Source: Youngiibacter multivorans
GTDB taxonomy: Bacteria; Bacillota; Clostridia; Clostridiales; Clostridiaceae
Direction: 5' to 3'
Length of the DNA: 57,033 nucleotides
Assembly: GCF_017873395.1 (NCBI RefSeq)
Contig: NZ_JAGGKC010000027.1
Span: 1 to 57,033, forward strand
The position numbers and the translations under genes are program-made. Below, piece by piece: positions 1 to 8,869 of the stretch; position 1 is the first letter of the stretch, and each line of letters starts with the position of its first letter. The notes below the pieces were generated by a model that was given only the letters and a program-made list of their open reading frames with translations, was not told where the DNA came from and did no database searches.

Positions 1-108
1 TAAAAATAAAATTTATTATTGCATATATTTAATATTCAAATTTGTATCAAAATCTGCGTTATTAGACATATTAGTACTCAAATATTGATACAATGCATAG
101 TCCTTGAA

Positions 109-210
109 TTTCAAGGGCTATCATTGTTTTTGCGGACAAAACCATAAATGCGTTGATATTACTCACTTATTCTTTAATTCATCTGCACCTGATCAGGTGC
201 TTTTTTGTTT
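109..210. terminator. Two hairpins, the second a strong terminator
   Basis: A perfect 16-nt palindrome (GCACCTGATCAGGTGC, 185-200) is followed at once by TTTTTTG, the classic intrinsic terminator layout. A weaker hairpin lies at 109-129 (CCTTGAA/TTCAAGG core). No gene is visible upstream inside the window, so this probably ends a transcript that starts before position 1. Confidence 0.6.
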
Positions 211-424
211 TCAATTATTAATAAATATACAGATATATTGAATAATAGCTAGAACTATGCATCCTTATTTTAAAATATAGATGGTTAGGCTAAATTTTCA
301 TGGCTATTTATTGTGCTTTGAAAAACTGAATAATATCAGTGGTGATATATATAAATGCTTGCTATTAACAGCTGATAGAGCGAATATGACCATACCTGAA
401 TAAAGTAATGGGGGAGTGTTCGAT

Positions 425-868
425 ATGAATCAGTCTAGAGTAACTGTAATACCTGCAATTTTTGAAAGTAAAGGGGAGCAAACTAGGGGAACTCCAGGAA
501 AGATCCATGTGGAGGGTTATACGCTCGCGAATAGGGGAACACGTCCATGGGCAATGGTACGGAAAGATCTTAGAGGGTTTGCTGCAGCCCACACAAATTG
601 GGAGATAACAGGAATAGCAATTGATTATCGTGAGACTGAAGATAAAGAGGGAACCAACCATGTCTTTCCTGCATTATCAAGAAGAATTAAAAATAGAGAA
701 TTAGATATTCTTATAGTGCATTCTGGAGGAAATTTGGACTCGGTTCTTCTTATCACTTATTGTTTACTCGTCTATTGTGAATTTTATTCAGTCCAGCTTT
801 ATGTTGCTCATAATGGATTGCTGCTATCAGAAGATGACCTGGTGTTTCCTGAGAGCATCATGCTGTAA
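425..868 (+). pseudogene. Diverged serine-recombinase N-terminal-like protein
   Basis: This 147-aa reading frame starts at the ATG behind GGGGGAG (410-416); the GTG at 416 lies inside that ribosome binding site. The opening NQSRVTVIPA resembles the start of large clostridial serine recombinases. A later stretch (ALSRRIKNRELDILIVHSGGNLD) aligns by eye with the resolvase segment that normally reads D-hydrophobic-KxxSRxxR. The catalytic-serine context (R-V-S near the N-terminus) and the SRxxRN signature are not recognisable, so it cannot be an active recombinase. No recombinase or zinc-ribbon domain follows on this strand. It is either a decayed fragment or a diverged resolvase-like accessory protein. 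Confidence 0.4.
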
Positions 869-869
869 T

Positions 870-1236
870 GAGTAGACTTGCGGGCAGTTTTATCAACATC
901 TATTCGATGGATGTTGCTTCGATGCTCTTTCTCTTGTTGAGCTTTTTCGAATAGATCATTGGAAATTATTTGGGGATGTGTATTAGCAAGCTGAAATTTC
1001 GGGTGCTTGCCATTGTTGACATAACGTATTTTTTCTTTGTAGTCATGAGTATATGTTTTCCCGACCAATGAGTTTCCAATATACTTCTCATTCGTAAGGA
1101 TCGTTTCAATTGACCTTTTTGGCCATGTCTCTTTACCTGTAGGGGATTTTATTCCCTGTAATTTAAGTTCTCTAGTTATTGCTAAAATACTATAACCCTT
1201 CAAATACAAATCAAATATGTGCCTGATCAGATCTTA
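870..1236 (-). pseudogene. Serine recombinase fragment (recombinase domain)
   Basis: Read leftward from about 1236, the frame gives DLIRHIFDLYLKGYS, then an ITRELKLQGIKSPTG segment, TILTNEKYIGN and HPQIISNDLFEKAQ. This is the recombinase domain that follows the catalytic domain in large serine integrases. A stop (TAA on the minus strand) lies immediately upstream of DLIRH, and neither the resolvase catalytic domain nor the C-terminal zinc ribbon and coiled coil is present. It is therefore a fragment of a once larger integrase of a mobile element. It faces the opposite recombinase-like fragment at 425-868, which argues for rearrangement or two successive insertions. Confidence 0.65.
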
Positions 1237-1579
1237 GCAACGTCCTATTTGGAAGAAAGGAGCGGGATTTGACAAATAGGAAATTCTATTGAGTCATCTG
1301 GCTGAGAACAATAAGGATGAAGATAAGGATTTATGTCAGAATAGATGTGATGATTAGGAGAGAAGGATAGAAATGTGGAGGAAGTGTAATATGACATTCG
1401 AATTTTACACTTCAACGTTCTATTTGGCATATATAGTACATTATTTAATTTCCAATTTGGAATGAAAACGATTAAATTGGATTTGAATTGGAAGAAAATT
1501 CATACTAATATTATAAATAACAACACAGACCAATAAAAAAGTTTGTGATTGAAGAACAATAAAAAAGGAGAGTTTTATT
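1237..1579. other. Intergenic stretch without a recognisable gene
   Basis: About 340 nt between the recombinase remnant and the flavin-reductase gene. It is AT-rich in its second half and should contain the promoter for the gene at 1580. The only other notable item is a strong ribosome binding site, AAAAAAGGAG, at its right end. Confidence 0.4.
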
Positions 1580-2239
1580 ATGAATTATGATCCAGTACTA
1601 GACAACCATGGACTACCAATGGGACCCTTCAAATCCATATCGGTTCCAAGGCCCATTGCTTGGGTATCAACTATGAGCAAGGATGGAAAATCAAATTTAG
1701 CCCCTTATAGTCAGTATATGAATTTGACCTTCGATCCTCCATATGTAATGTTATCAATAAATCAGACAACAGAGGGTGTACGCAAAGACACATGTAATAA
1801 TATTGAGCAAACAGGTGAGTTTGTTATAAATATGCCTACATATGAACTTCGGGAGGCTTTGAACCGTACAGCTACTCAGTTTCCACCTGGCGTTGATGAA
1901 TTCATAGAAGCAGGTGTTACAAAGGCACCCTCCATTAAGGTGAAACCGTATAGAGTTGAAGAAAGTCCTATACAGCTAGAGTGTATCCATCATCAAACTT
2001 TGAGATTGCCGGGAGCAGGTGCACAAGGAACTTGTGATGTCATTATTGGTAAAGTTGTTATGATTCACATAAAAGATGAAGTTATTGGAGAGAATGGGCA
2101 AATTGACATAGTTAAAATTAGGCCTTTGGCTAGACTTGGCTATTGGAATTATACATCAGTTACGGATAGCTTTGAAATGGTTATACCTAATGCAAATAAA
2201 GAGCTACTTGTCGGACTACAAGGCGCGAAACAGAAATAA
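1580..2239 (+). CDS. Flavin reductase-like FMN-binding protein
   Basis: 219 aa, starting at ATG behind AAAAAAGGAG. Residues 16-60 (GPFKSISVPRPIAWVST, SNLAPYSQYMNLTFDPPYVMLSI) match the N-terminal signature of the flavin reductase-like split-barrel domain (DIM6/NTAB family), and the length is typical. Such proteins bind FMN and use NAD(P)H to reduce flavin, or act as small oxidoreductases; the physiological substrate cannot be read from sequence. No membrane segment or signal peptide is seen, so it is cytosolic. It is followed by a perfect hairpin and then a transporter gene in the same direction. It is not clearly part of the acyl-CoA operon 1.9 kb downstream, and its AT-rich codon use resembles the transporter rather than that operon. 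Confidence 0.8.
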   Translation: MNYDPVLDNHGLPMGPFKSISVPRPIAWVSTMSKDGKSNLAPYSQYMNLTFDPPYVMLSINQTTEGVRKDTCNNIEQTGEFVINMPTYELREALNRTATQFPPGVDEFIEAGVTKAPSIKVKPYRVEESPIQLECIHHQTLRLPGAGAQGTCDVIIGKVVMIHIKDEVIGENGQIDIVKIRPLARLGYWNYTSVTDSFEMVIPNANKELLVGLQGAKQK

Positions 2240-2261
2240 ACAGATTAATTAGGTATTTCGG

Positions 2262-2295
2262 ATATTATAGCGCCATAATGATGGCGCTATAATAT
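2262..2295. terminator. Perfect 15-bp hairpin after the flavin reductase
   Basis: The arms 2262-2276 and 2281-2295 are exactly complementary (core TATAGCGCCAT/ATGGCGCTATA) with a 4-nt AATG loop. There is no long T-run, so it may work as a bidirectional terminator or an RNA-stabilising structure rather than a canonical terminator. Confidence 0.55.
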
Positions 2296-2436
2296 GGATT
2301 ACTTACATGAACTTACATGATGAGGCGATGTGAGATTTAACCAGCAAAATCTTTAAATGGCAGATTTTAAGTGTAAAGACAGCACAGAAGAAAACAAAAT
2401 TTTGGAAGTTTTCATAATATGTGAGGAGTGAATCAG

Positions 2437-3705
2437 ATGGAAAATAAAATTAATCGGTGGTCCGTCTTAATTGCTGGTGTATGCGCTAATTTGTGTATAG
2501 GTGCGGCATACGCATGGAGCGTTTTTTCCAAGCCAATAGCAGGAGTATTTAGTGCTTCCCCAAGTCAAGCTGCTTTAGTTTTCAGTATTGTTAATGTATC
2601 AATGCCTATATCAATGCTTATTGCAGGGAAAATTCAGGATAAGCATGGCCCCCGACTAATATTTAGAATTGCTGGAGTTATGTTTGGTCTGGGTTATATT
2701 ATTTCAAGTTTTGCTACATCAATAGAATTCCTATATATTTCATACGGTCTTATCGGAGGAATTTGCAATGGAGCAGTGTACTCGTGTACTGCAGTAAACA
2801 CAGCAAAATTCTTTCCTGATAAACGAGGTTTAGCGGGAGGATTAATTTCTGCGGGATTAGGATTAAGTTCAGTCATAATTGCTCCTATTGCTGCAAAAAT
2901 AATTCAACAGAGTGGTCCGCTTTATACATTTAGGATACTCGGCATTGTCTTTATAGTAGTAATTCTCATCGCATCACTTTTCATAAAAGCTGCACCAACT
3001 GGATACAGGCCGGAAGGTTGGACACCACCCGCAGTGGCAGCAAATAAGAAAAAATCTTCATTGGTTAGTGGTGTAGAACTTACTTGGAAAGATATGTTAA
3101 AAGAACCGCTTTTCTATATTGCTTGGGTGATGCTACTAATTGCTGGAATAGCTGGATTGATGATTATTGGGCATGCTTCAGCGATAGGTCAAGAAATATT
3201 TGGGCTGACTCCTGCAATTGCTGCTATTTCAGTTAGTATTTTGGGACTGTCAAATACATTAGGACGTGTATTCTGGGGTTGGGCCTCTGACAAGTTAGGT
3301 AGATTCAGAGCTCTTCAAGTCATGCTTGTTATGTTTGCCTTAGGTTTGGGAGTTCTTGCAACAATAGCAAGCACATTCGCTGGATTCTTAGCATGCTTAA
3401 TGCTGATCGGATCTAGTTATGGTGGATTCTTCGGTGTTTATCCATCAGTTACTGGTGATATGTTCGGAATGAAAAATATGGGTATGAACTGGGGAATAAT
3501 GTTTACAGCGTTTGCTCCCGCTTCAATAATTGGGCCTTTGTTAGCTGCAAGAGTAAAAGTCTTGAATAATGGCGATTATGGAATGGCTTTTGCTATAGCA
3601 GGAGGATTGAGCATTCTTGGAATACTGTTGACATCTTTGGCACTTAATATATTAAAAAAGAGAAGCCAGGCTAATACGAAAGTACAAGTTGAAACTGTAA
3701 ATTAA
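2437..3705 (+). CDS. MFS transporter, OFA (oxalate/formate antiporter-like) family
   Basis: 422 aa with about 12 hydrophobic segments. The ATG at 2437 is chosen because GAGGAG (2423-2428) sits 8 nt upstream; the in-frame GTG at 2428 overlaps that site. The MFS loop motif G-x3-D-x2-G-x-R appears twice, as GKIQDKHGPR between helices 2 and 3 and GWASDKLGR between helices 8 and 9. The opening RWSVLIAGVCANLCIGAAYAWSVF and the SAGLGLSS segment are typical of the OFA branch, which moves small monocarboxylates or dicarboxylates. The actual substrate is unknown. Being near a CoA-transferase and butyrate genes, an organic acid is a reasonable inference. It lies in the cytoplasmic membrane. Confidence 0.85.
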   Translation: MENKINRWSVLIAGVCANLCIGAAYAWSVFSKPIAGVFSASPSQAALVFSIVNVSMPISMLIAGKIQDKHGPRLIFRIAGVMFGLGYIISSFATSIEFLYISYGLIGGICNGAVYSCTAVNTAKFFPDKRGLAGGLISAGLGLSSVIIAPIAAKIIQQSGPLYTFRILGIVFIVVILIASLFIKAAPTGYRPEGWTPPAVAANKKKSSLVSGVELTWKDMLKEPLFYIAWVMLLIAGIAGLMIIGHASAIGQEIFGLTPAIAAISVSILGLSNTLGRVFWGWASDKLGRFRALQVMLVMFALGLGVLATIASTFAGFLACLMLIGSSYGGFFGVYPSVTGDMFGMKNMGMNWGIMFTAFAPASIIGPLLAARVKVLNNGDYGMAFAIAGGLSILGILLTSLALNILKKRSQANTKVQVETVN

Positions 3706-4128
3706 TAACTCTGGTATACTATTCTGCGAAGCTATCACACAATGTGGATAAGCTTACTAAAGCATCAAACGTGATTGATAAGTTATTTGCACACTTATAA
3801 ATACTGAATCTGATGTCTCCTACTATAAGTGTGCTATAAACAGAATTTATGATGTTGTTTCTCGAGCCTGATATTGCTTTGTTATATTTAATATTAATCG
3901 AACGATTCTGTTTAATATCAAGATTTCCTAAGTGAAAATGAGTAATCTCGTGGTCACAATAAACATCAGTTTGTATTGATTTATTAAATCTCTTTTTTAT
4001 ATTGGGACATTATATTTTAATGTCCCTTTTATATACGAAAAATAGATACAAGAAAACTAGCTATAAATATACAAAGCAAATCTATTAATTATTTAGAGAT
4101 ACTAAAACATACTTAAACGGAGGTAGTA
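3706..4128. promoter_or_regulatory. Spacer before the thiolase operon with two hairpins
   Basis: This 420-nt AT-rich spacer holds an 11-bp perfect inverted repeat (GCACACTTATA at 3789-3799, complement at 3824-3834, 24-nt loop) and a terminator-like hairpin at 4004-4026 (GGGACATTA/TAATGTCCC) followed by TTTT. The second hairpin lies 100 nt upstream of the thiolase start, so it is either the end of the transporter transcript or a leader attenuator. The operon promoter should lie in this spacer, but no convincing -35/-10 pair could be fixed. Confidence 0.45.
4004..4030 (+). terminator. Intrinsic terminator-like hairpin
   Basis: A 9-bp perfect stem (4004-4012 with 4018-4026), a 5-nt loop and TTTT immediately after. 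It could end transcription from the MFS gene about 300 nt upstream. Confidence 0.55.
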
Positions 4129-5352
4129 ATGGAAAAGAAGGTAGTTATAACAAGTGGAGCAAGAACTGCAGTAGGAGCGTTCATGGGCGGGCTCAAGACA
4201 GTTCCTGTGCAGCAGCTTGCAGCTAAGGCCATAACGGAGGCACTCAAGCGATCCAATGACCTGAATCCCGAGCTTGTGGATGAAGTTGTAATAGGTCACG
4301 TTGAGTCATCAGGTGAATCACCGAATATCGGAAGAGATGCAGCTCTGCTTGCAGGACTTCTGTCAGCACCAGGAAGCTCAGTCAACAGGATATGCGGATC
4401 AGGAATGCAGTCAGTTGCGAACGGCCTGATGCTTATACAGACAGGAAATGCAGATGTTGTTGTAGCAGGCGGTGCAGAAAGCCTTTCAAGGGCTCCTTTC
4501 TATCTTCCGCTCGAGGCAAGATATGAAGGCCTTAAGATGGGAAACTCGGTACTTAACGATGCCAACAGCACATACCACTACAATGCTCAGCCTGCACCTC
4601 AGTATCCGAGGATGCACATGGGAAACACCGCTGAGAACGTGGTAAGGCGTCACTCCATACCAAGAGAGGATGCGGACAAGTTTGCATTCGACAGCCAGAT
4701 GAAGGCAAAAGCGGCCATGGAAAGAGGAAGATTCGACAGGGAGATAGTTCCTGTAGAGATTGCTGGAAGAAAGGGTGCAGTAACAGTAATAGACAAGGAT
4801 GAGCATCCAAAGCCGGCTACAAACATGGAAGGACTTGCGAAGCTCAAGCCTGCATTCGAGAAGGAAGGGACTGTAACAGCCGGAAATGCATCAGGACTAA
4901 ATGATGCAGGTGCCGCAGTTGTCATGATGAGCCAGGAGAAGGCTGATGCGCTTGGACTTGAGGCTTTGGTTGAAGTAGTGGACTTTGCAGTAGTTGCACT
5001 TGACCCAAGCGTAATGGGACTCGGACCGGTCTACTCCATAAGGAAGCTCCTTGAGAAGACTGGGCTTAAAAAAGAAGACATCGATGTATATGAGATCAAC
5101 GAGGCATTTGCAGGACAGATGCTCGGATGCATGAAGGAACTCGACATGTACCTTGACAGCCCGCTTTATGAAAGGATCAACCCTAACGGTGGAGCCATAG
5201 CACTCGGACATCCACTGGGAGCTACAGGCACAAGGCTTGTAATCACAGCAATGTATGAGCTCATCGAGAAGAACAAGAAGTATGCGATAACCAGCGCATG
5301 CATTGGCGGCGGAATGGGCATAGCGGTTCTTCTGAAGAATCCGAAGGCATAG
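4129..5352 (+). CDS. thlA: Acetyl-CoA acetyltransferase (thiolase)
   Basis: 407 aa starting at ATG behind ACGGAGG. It condenses two acetyl-CoA to acetoacetyl-CoA, or does the reverse cleavage, in the cytosol. All thiolase landmarks are present: the acyl-accepting Cys89 in NRICGSGMQS, NEAFAGQ, GGAIALGHPLGATGTR with His361, and the second catalytic Cys391 in ACIGGGMG. Length is normal. It is the first gene of the C4 acyl-CoA operon, followed 48 nt later by a FabG-like reductase. Its base composition is clearly richer in G and C than the transporter upstream, as are the reductase, dehydrogenase, Etf and MaoC genes, so these belong together. Thiolases of this type can be biosynthetic or degradative; context favours butyrate formation. 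Confidence 0.93.
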   Translation: MEKKVVITSGARTAVGAFMGGLKTVPVQQLAAKAITEALKRSNDLNPELVDEVVIGHVESSGESPNIGRDAALLAGLLSAPGSSVNRICGSGMQSVANGLMLIQTGNADVVVAGGAESLSRAPFYLPLEARYEGLKMGNSVLNDANSTYHYNAQPAPQYPRMHMGNTAENVVRRHSIPREDADKFAFDSQMKAKAAMERGRFDREIVPVEIAGRKGAVTVIDKDEHPKPATNMEGLAKLKPAFEKEGTVTAGNASGLNDAGAAVVMMSQEKADALGLEALVEVVDFAVVALDPSVMGLGPVYSIRKLLEKTGLKKEDIDVYEINEAFAGQMLGCMKELDMYLDSPLYERINPNGGAIALGHPLGATGTRLVITAMYELIEKNKKYAITSACIGGGMGIAVLLKNPKA

Positions 5353-5400
5353 CAGCAAGCAGTAAGATAAAGTAGAAAGCAAATAATAGGAGGATATGAA

Positions 5401-6144
5401 ATGAGATTAGAAGGAAAAGTTGCAGTAGTCACTGGTTCAGCAAGAGGATTGGGGAAAGCGATAGTCGAGAGGCTTGCTAAAGAAGGGGCCAAGGTTGTAG
5501 TAACAGACGTAAATGAGGAGGGATGCATTAGTACAGCAAACGAAATAATAGCAAATGGCGGAGATGCACTGGCGGTAAAATGCGACGTTACAAGCAGGGA
5601 ATCGGTTGAGGCACTTGCATCGGCGATTATTGCCAAGTACGGGAAGATCGATATACTTGTCAACAACGCAGGAATCACAAAGGACTCATCACTTAAGAAA
5701 CTCACTGACGCGGCATGGGATGCAGTAATCAACGTAAACCTTAAATCTGTTTTCCTCTGCACTCAGATCATGAGCAACTACATGGTAGAGCAGAAGTGGG
5801 GAAGGATCATCAGCCTGAGTTCACTTGCGGGAGTTGCTGGAAACTTCGGACAGACGAACTATTCTGCATCAAAGGCAGGAATAATCGGATTGACTAGGAC
5901 CTGGGCGATAGAGCTTGGCAAAAAGAATGTCACAGCAAATGCAATAGCACCTGGATTCATGAACACAGAAATGACAAAGACCATACCAGAGGACATCAAG
6001 AAGACTCTTCTTGCAGCTATTCCGGTCGGAAGAATGGGAGAGCCTGAGGAGATCGCTGCTGCCGTAGTATACCTTGCATCTGATGAAGCTGGATTCGTAA
6101 ACGGAGTCACGCTCAACATCAATGGCGGAGCATACGTTAACTAA
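5401..6144 (+). CDS. SDR 3-oxoacyl reductase (FabG/PhaB type)
   Basis: 247 aa, ATG behind ATAGGAGG. It is a classical short-chain dehydrogenase/reductase: nucleotide-binding TGSARGLG (11-18), NNAG (88-91), active-site serine near 140-141 and Y154-x3-K158 in YSASK. The family includes 3-oxoacyl-ACP reductase FabG and acetoacetyl-CoA reductase PhaB, which give (R)-3-hydroxyacyl products, usually with NADPH. Placed directly after a thiolase and ahead of MaoC and acyl-CoA dehydrogenase genes, it most likely reduces acetoacetyl-CoA to (R)-3-hydroxybutyryl-CoA. No hbd-type (S)-specific dehydrogenase is visible in the window. The exact substrate (CoA or ACP ester) is inferred from context. Confidence 0.85.
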   Translation: MRLEGKVAVVTGSARGLGKAIVERLAKEGAKVVVTDVNEEGCISTANEIIANGGDALAVKCDVTSRESVEALASAIIAKYGKIDILVNNAGITKDSSLKKLTDAAWDAVINVNLKSVFLCTQIMSNYMVEQKWGRIISLSSLAGVAGNFGQTNYSASKAGIIGLTRTWAIELGKKNVTANAIAPGFMNTEMTKTIPEDIKKTLLAAIPVGRMGEPEEIAAAVVYLASDEAGFVNGVTLNINGGAYVN

Positions 6145-6573
6145 ATCAGACATTAGAATGTTGCAGACGAAGAATTGTCAATTATTATGAAGGAATCCTA
6201 TTGAAAGTGAAGCTTAGGGAGAATTCTAGGGAAGGTGTTTTATAGTCAATGGCTTAGTTACTCAAAAGCATGTAAATCGTGTCATTTGAAATCTATGACA
6301 TGGAATAAATCCTTGCTAGAGCTCCCAAGCAGCACTGTGGTGTTTTTCATAATTCAAAATTAAATAGTTGAATATAATGTATTACTCTCGTGTAGTTTTC
6401 ATATGTCTACAACTACGCGGAGAGGATAGCGAAAACCTTGTTATCATGATTTCGATTTTTCAAGTAATGGATTACTATTTTCTGGGCTCACTTTAGTCCA
6501 GTCGTAATAACTTTCATTATAAGTATTGTAAGTACTAAATGGATTGTAATCTACCAAAAGGAGTAATTAATTA
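6145..6573. other. AT-rich spacer inside the acyl-CoA operon
   Basis: About 430 nt with no gene, marking the start of an AT-rich insertion in the operon. It contains an imperfect hairpin at 6385-6424 (CTCTCGTGTAGTT against AACTACGCGGAGAG, one bulge) that could end transcription after the reductase. A good ribosome binding site (AAAAGGAG) precedes the next gene. Confidence 0.4.
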
Positions 6574-7209
6574 ATGTTAACCACAAAGAGATTTTTTGTT
6601 TTTATAATCGGCCTTTTGGTCTTATCTTTCGGAATTGCATTATCAATCAGGTCAGGATTAGGAATATCACCTGTTAGCTCAGTTTCATTTGTGCTGAGCC
6701 GTATAATTGGCATTTCTGTAGGTAACACGACGACTGCATTCTACTCATTCTGCGTGTTACTTCAGCTTTTTATACTTAAGAAAGATTTTAAGCTCAAACA
6801 TTTCCTTCAAGTTGTCTTCTCATTCGTATTTGGAAAATTTACTGATTTGAGTCTCTTTATCACAAGAGCCTTTATAACAGAAGTTTATATATTTAGGGTT
6901 CTAATGCTTTTTGCAAGTTTAGTCATAATAGCATTAGGAGTGTACACTGTTGTGCTAACGGATATAGTAATGATTGCTCCTGATGGCCTTGTAAAGGCGA
7001 TTGCCGACCATTGGAGTTTGGAATTCTCACAAGTAAAATCAACCTTTGATATTATCTGTGTTTCCATTTCGGCTATCCTATCGCTTGTTTTTCTTGGAAG
7101 TATACAAGGATTGAGAGAAGGTACCTTAATATTAGCCCTTTCTATAGGGAGATTGATAGGAATAATATCTAGAAATTATAAAGATATGATTACTGCATTG
7201 TATATTTAA
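6574..7209 (+). CDS. YczE/YitT-like integral membrane protein
   Basis: 211 aa, ATG 11 nt behind AAAAGGAG. It has about five hydrophobic segments. The N-terminal FGIALSIRSGLGISPVSSVSFVLSR is characteristic of the YczE/YyaS/YitT membrane-protein group, whose biochemical role is not firmly established; some members are suggested transporters or partners of neighbouring enzymes. It lies in the cytoplasmic membrane. It is much more AT-rich than the flanking operon genes and sits between the reductase and a crotonase gene lacking its 5' half. This suggests the gene arrived by insertion or deletion and is not part of the original pathway. Confidence 0.7.
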   Translation: MLTTKRFFVFIIGLLVLSFGIALSIRSGLGISPVSSVSFVLSRIIGISVGNTTTAFYSFCVLLQLFILKKDFKLKHFLQVVFSFVFGKFTDLSLFITRAFITEVYIFRVLMLFASLVIIALGVYTVVLTDIVMIAPDGLVKAIADHWSLEFSQVKSTFDIICVSISAILSLVFLGSIQGLREGTLILALSIGRLIGIISRNYKDMITALYI

Positions 7210-7277
7210 TAACTAAATAATGTCAATGTTTATACGATAACAATTGAAGTAATGATAACACAGCAAGTATTTTTTAG

Positions 7278-7706
7278 AGAACTGAGCTGCTTGATCTATC
7301 GACCATAGCAGCTGTGAATGGATTCTGCTTCGGTGGCGGCCTGGAATTCGCACTTTGTGCTGACATAAGGCTTCCAAGGACAGTCGGCAAGTCAAATGCC
7401 AAGGAGATGCTCTTCACAGGAAAAAGGGTGAAGGCTCAGGAAGCTTTGGAAATGGGACTGGTGAACCACGTATATCCTATGGATGAGCTGATGGGCAAGG
7501 CGTTGGAACTTGCTGAGATGATGGTTAGGAATTCACCTAATGCGATTGCAAAGATCAAGATGCTTGTTGAGAAGGGCGTCGATATGGACCTTGAGGACGG
7601 GATAACATTGGAAAGTGATTATTCTGCACCTAACTTCGAATCCCGGGACCAGCTGGAAGGCATACAGGCATTTTTTGAAAAGAGAAAACCAAATTATAGG
7701 AGATAA
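7278..7706 (+). pseudogene. Enoyl-CoA hydratase (crotonase), N-terminal half missing
   Basis: The readable frame gives TELLDLSTIAAVNGFCFGGGLEFALCADIRL, the oxyanion-hole region of crotonases (IAAVNGxxxGGG), and then runs to a normal C-terminus ending in a GIQAFFEKRKPNY-type tail, which is standard for the family. About the first 95-100 residues are absent, and an in-frame stop lies at 7275-7277. There is no ribosome binding site before the GTG at 7314. The loss removes part of the fold and one of the two usual catalytic glutamates, so it is almost certainly inactive. Base composition matches the rest of the operon, and the gene ends 12 nt before bcd. It was probably the (S)-specific 3-hydroxybutyryl-CoA dehydratase (crt) of the operon. 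Confidence 0.85.
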
Positions 7707-7718
7707 GGAGAAATAGGT

Positions 7719-8858
7719 ATGAAATTGACTAAAGAGCAAGAGATAATAGTTAAGCTTGCCAAGGACTTCAGCTTGCGAGAGGTAGAACCGCTTGCTGCAG
7801 AAATTGATGAGACAGGTGAATATCCTGATGAACTTGTACAGCTGCTGAAGGACACAGGCTTCCTTGGATGCATATTCCCAAAGAAGTACGGCGGATTCGA
7901 TACTGACTACCTGACATATGCAATGATAGTTGAGGAAGTATCCAAGTACGATGTGGCAACAAGCATGATAATCAGCGGCAACTGCTCACTTTCCGCTGGA
8001 CCTCTGGCTAAGTTCGGTAGCGAACAGCAGAAGGAGAAGTATCTTACAAAGGTCTGCAACGAGGGCATGATTATGGGCTTCGCCCTTACTGAGCCTGGTG
8101 CTGGATCTGATGCGGCCGGCGTACAGACCACTGCAGTGCTTGACGGGGATGAGTGGGTAATCAACGGAAACAAGATATTCATCTCAAGCGCAGGAATAGC
8201 TGACCTCTACATAGTCATGGCATCGACCGACAAGTCAAAGGGAACACATGGCATATCAGCGTTTCTTGTTGAATACCCAACTCCAGGGTTCACCATACCT
8301 AACTTTGAAAACAAGATGGGTATCAGGGGATCACATACAGGGGAGCTCGTTTTCCAGAATGTAAGGATTCCTAAGGATAACCTTCTTGGAAAGCTGGGTC
8401 AGGGCTTCCAGATATCGATGCAGGCTCTGGACGGCGGCAGGATAACTGTCGCAGCAAGCTCAGTAGGACTTGCGCAGAGGGCTCTGGACGAGGCTGTCAA
8501 GTACTCAAAGGACAGGGCACAGTTCGGTAAGCCGATATCCAAGAACCAGGGTATATCCTTCATGCTTGCTGAGATGGAGACGAAGCTTGCGGCTGCAAGG
8601 CTCCTTACCTATGATGCTGCTGCCAAGAAGGCGGCTGGAGAGCCTCATTCCCACGAAGCTGCAATGGCAAAGTATTTCGCTTCAGAGGTCGCTAACTTTG
8701 TAGCTGACAAGGCTGTGCAGATACATGGCGGTTACGGCTACACGAAGGATTATGTTGTTGAGAGGCTTTACAGGGATGCGAAGATCCTGGAAATCTATGA
8801 AGGAACCACAGAAATCCAGAAGATAGTAATCGCAGGACACGTCCTTAAGAGAAAGTAG
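7719..8858 (+). CDS. bcd: Acyl-CoA dehydrogenase, probably butyryl-CoA dehydrogenase
   Basis: 379 aa, ATG behind ATAAGGAG. It carries the acyl-CoA dehydrogenase signatures GFALTEPGAGSDA (FAD and substrate binding) and a C-terminal IHGGYGYTKDY, with the catalytic base Glu361 in IYEGTTEIQ, as in short-chain enzymes. It is a cytosolic FAD protein. With EtfB and EtfA encoded directly after it, the likely reaction is reduction of crotonyl-CoA to butyryl-CoA, in clostridia often by electron bifurcation coupled to ferredoxin. Whether this complex bifurcates cannot be decided here. It is translated from a normal site 12 nt after the crotonase remnant. Confidence 0.92.
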   Translation: MKLTKEQEIIVKLAKDFSLREVEPLAAEIDETGEYPDELVQLLKDTGFLGCIFPKKYGGFDTDYLTYAMIVEEVSKYDVATSMIISGNCSLSAGPLAKFGSEQQKEKYLTKVCNEGMIMGFALTEPGAGSDAAGVQTTAVLDGDEWVINGNKIFISSAGIADLYIVMASTDKSKGTHGISAFLVEYPTPGFTIPNFENKMGIRGSHTGELVFQNVRIPKDNLLGKLGQGFQISMQALDGGRITVAASSVGLAQRALDEAVKYSKDRAQFGKPISKNQGISFMLAEMETKLAAARLLTYDAAAKKAAGEPHSHEAAMAKYFASEVANFVADKAVQIHGGYGYTKDYVVERLYRDAKILEIYEGTTEIQKIVIAGHVLKRK

Positions 8859-8869
8859 GAGGGAACACA

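Noticed and set aside
1245..1430. 61-aa minus-strand reading frame
   Set aside because: No ribosome site, no similarity seen, low-complexity serine/tyrosine-rich product typical of chance frames in AT-rich DNA.
4486..4925. Long minus-strand reading frames opposite the thiolase gene
   Set aside because: They are antisense to a gene with all catalytic motifs and have no ribosome sites or recognisable domains; similar antisense frames in etfA, bcd, capsid and tape-measure genes were dropped for the same reason.
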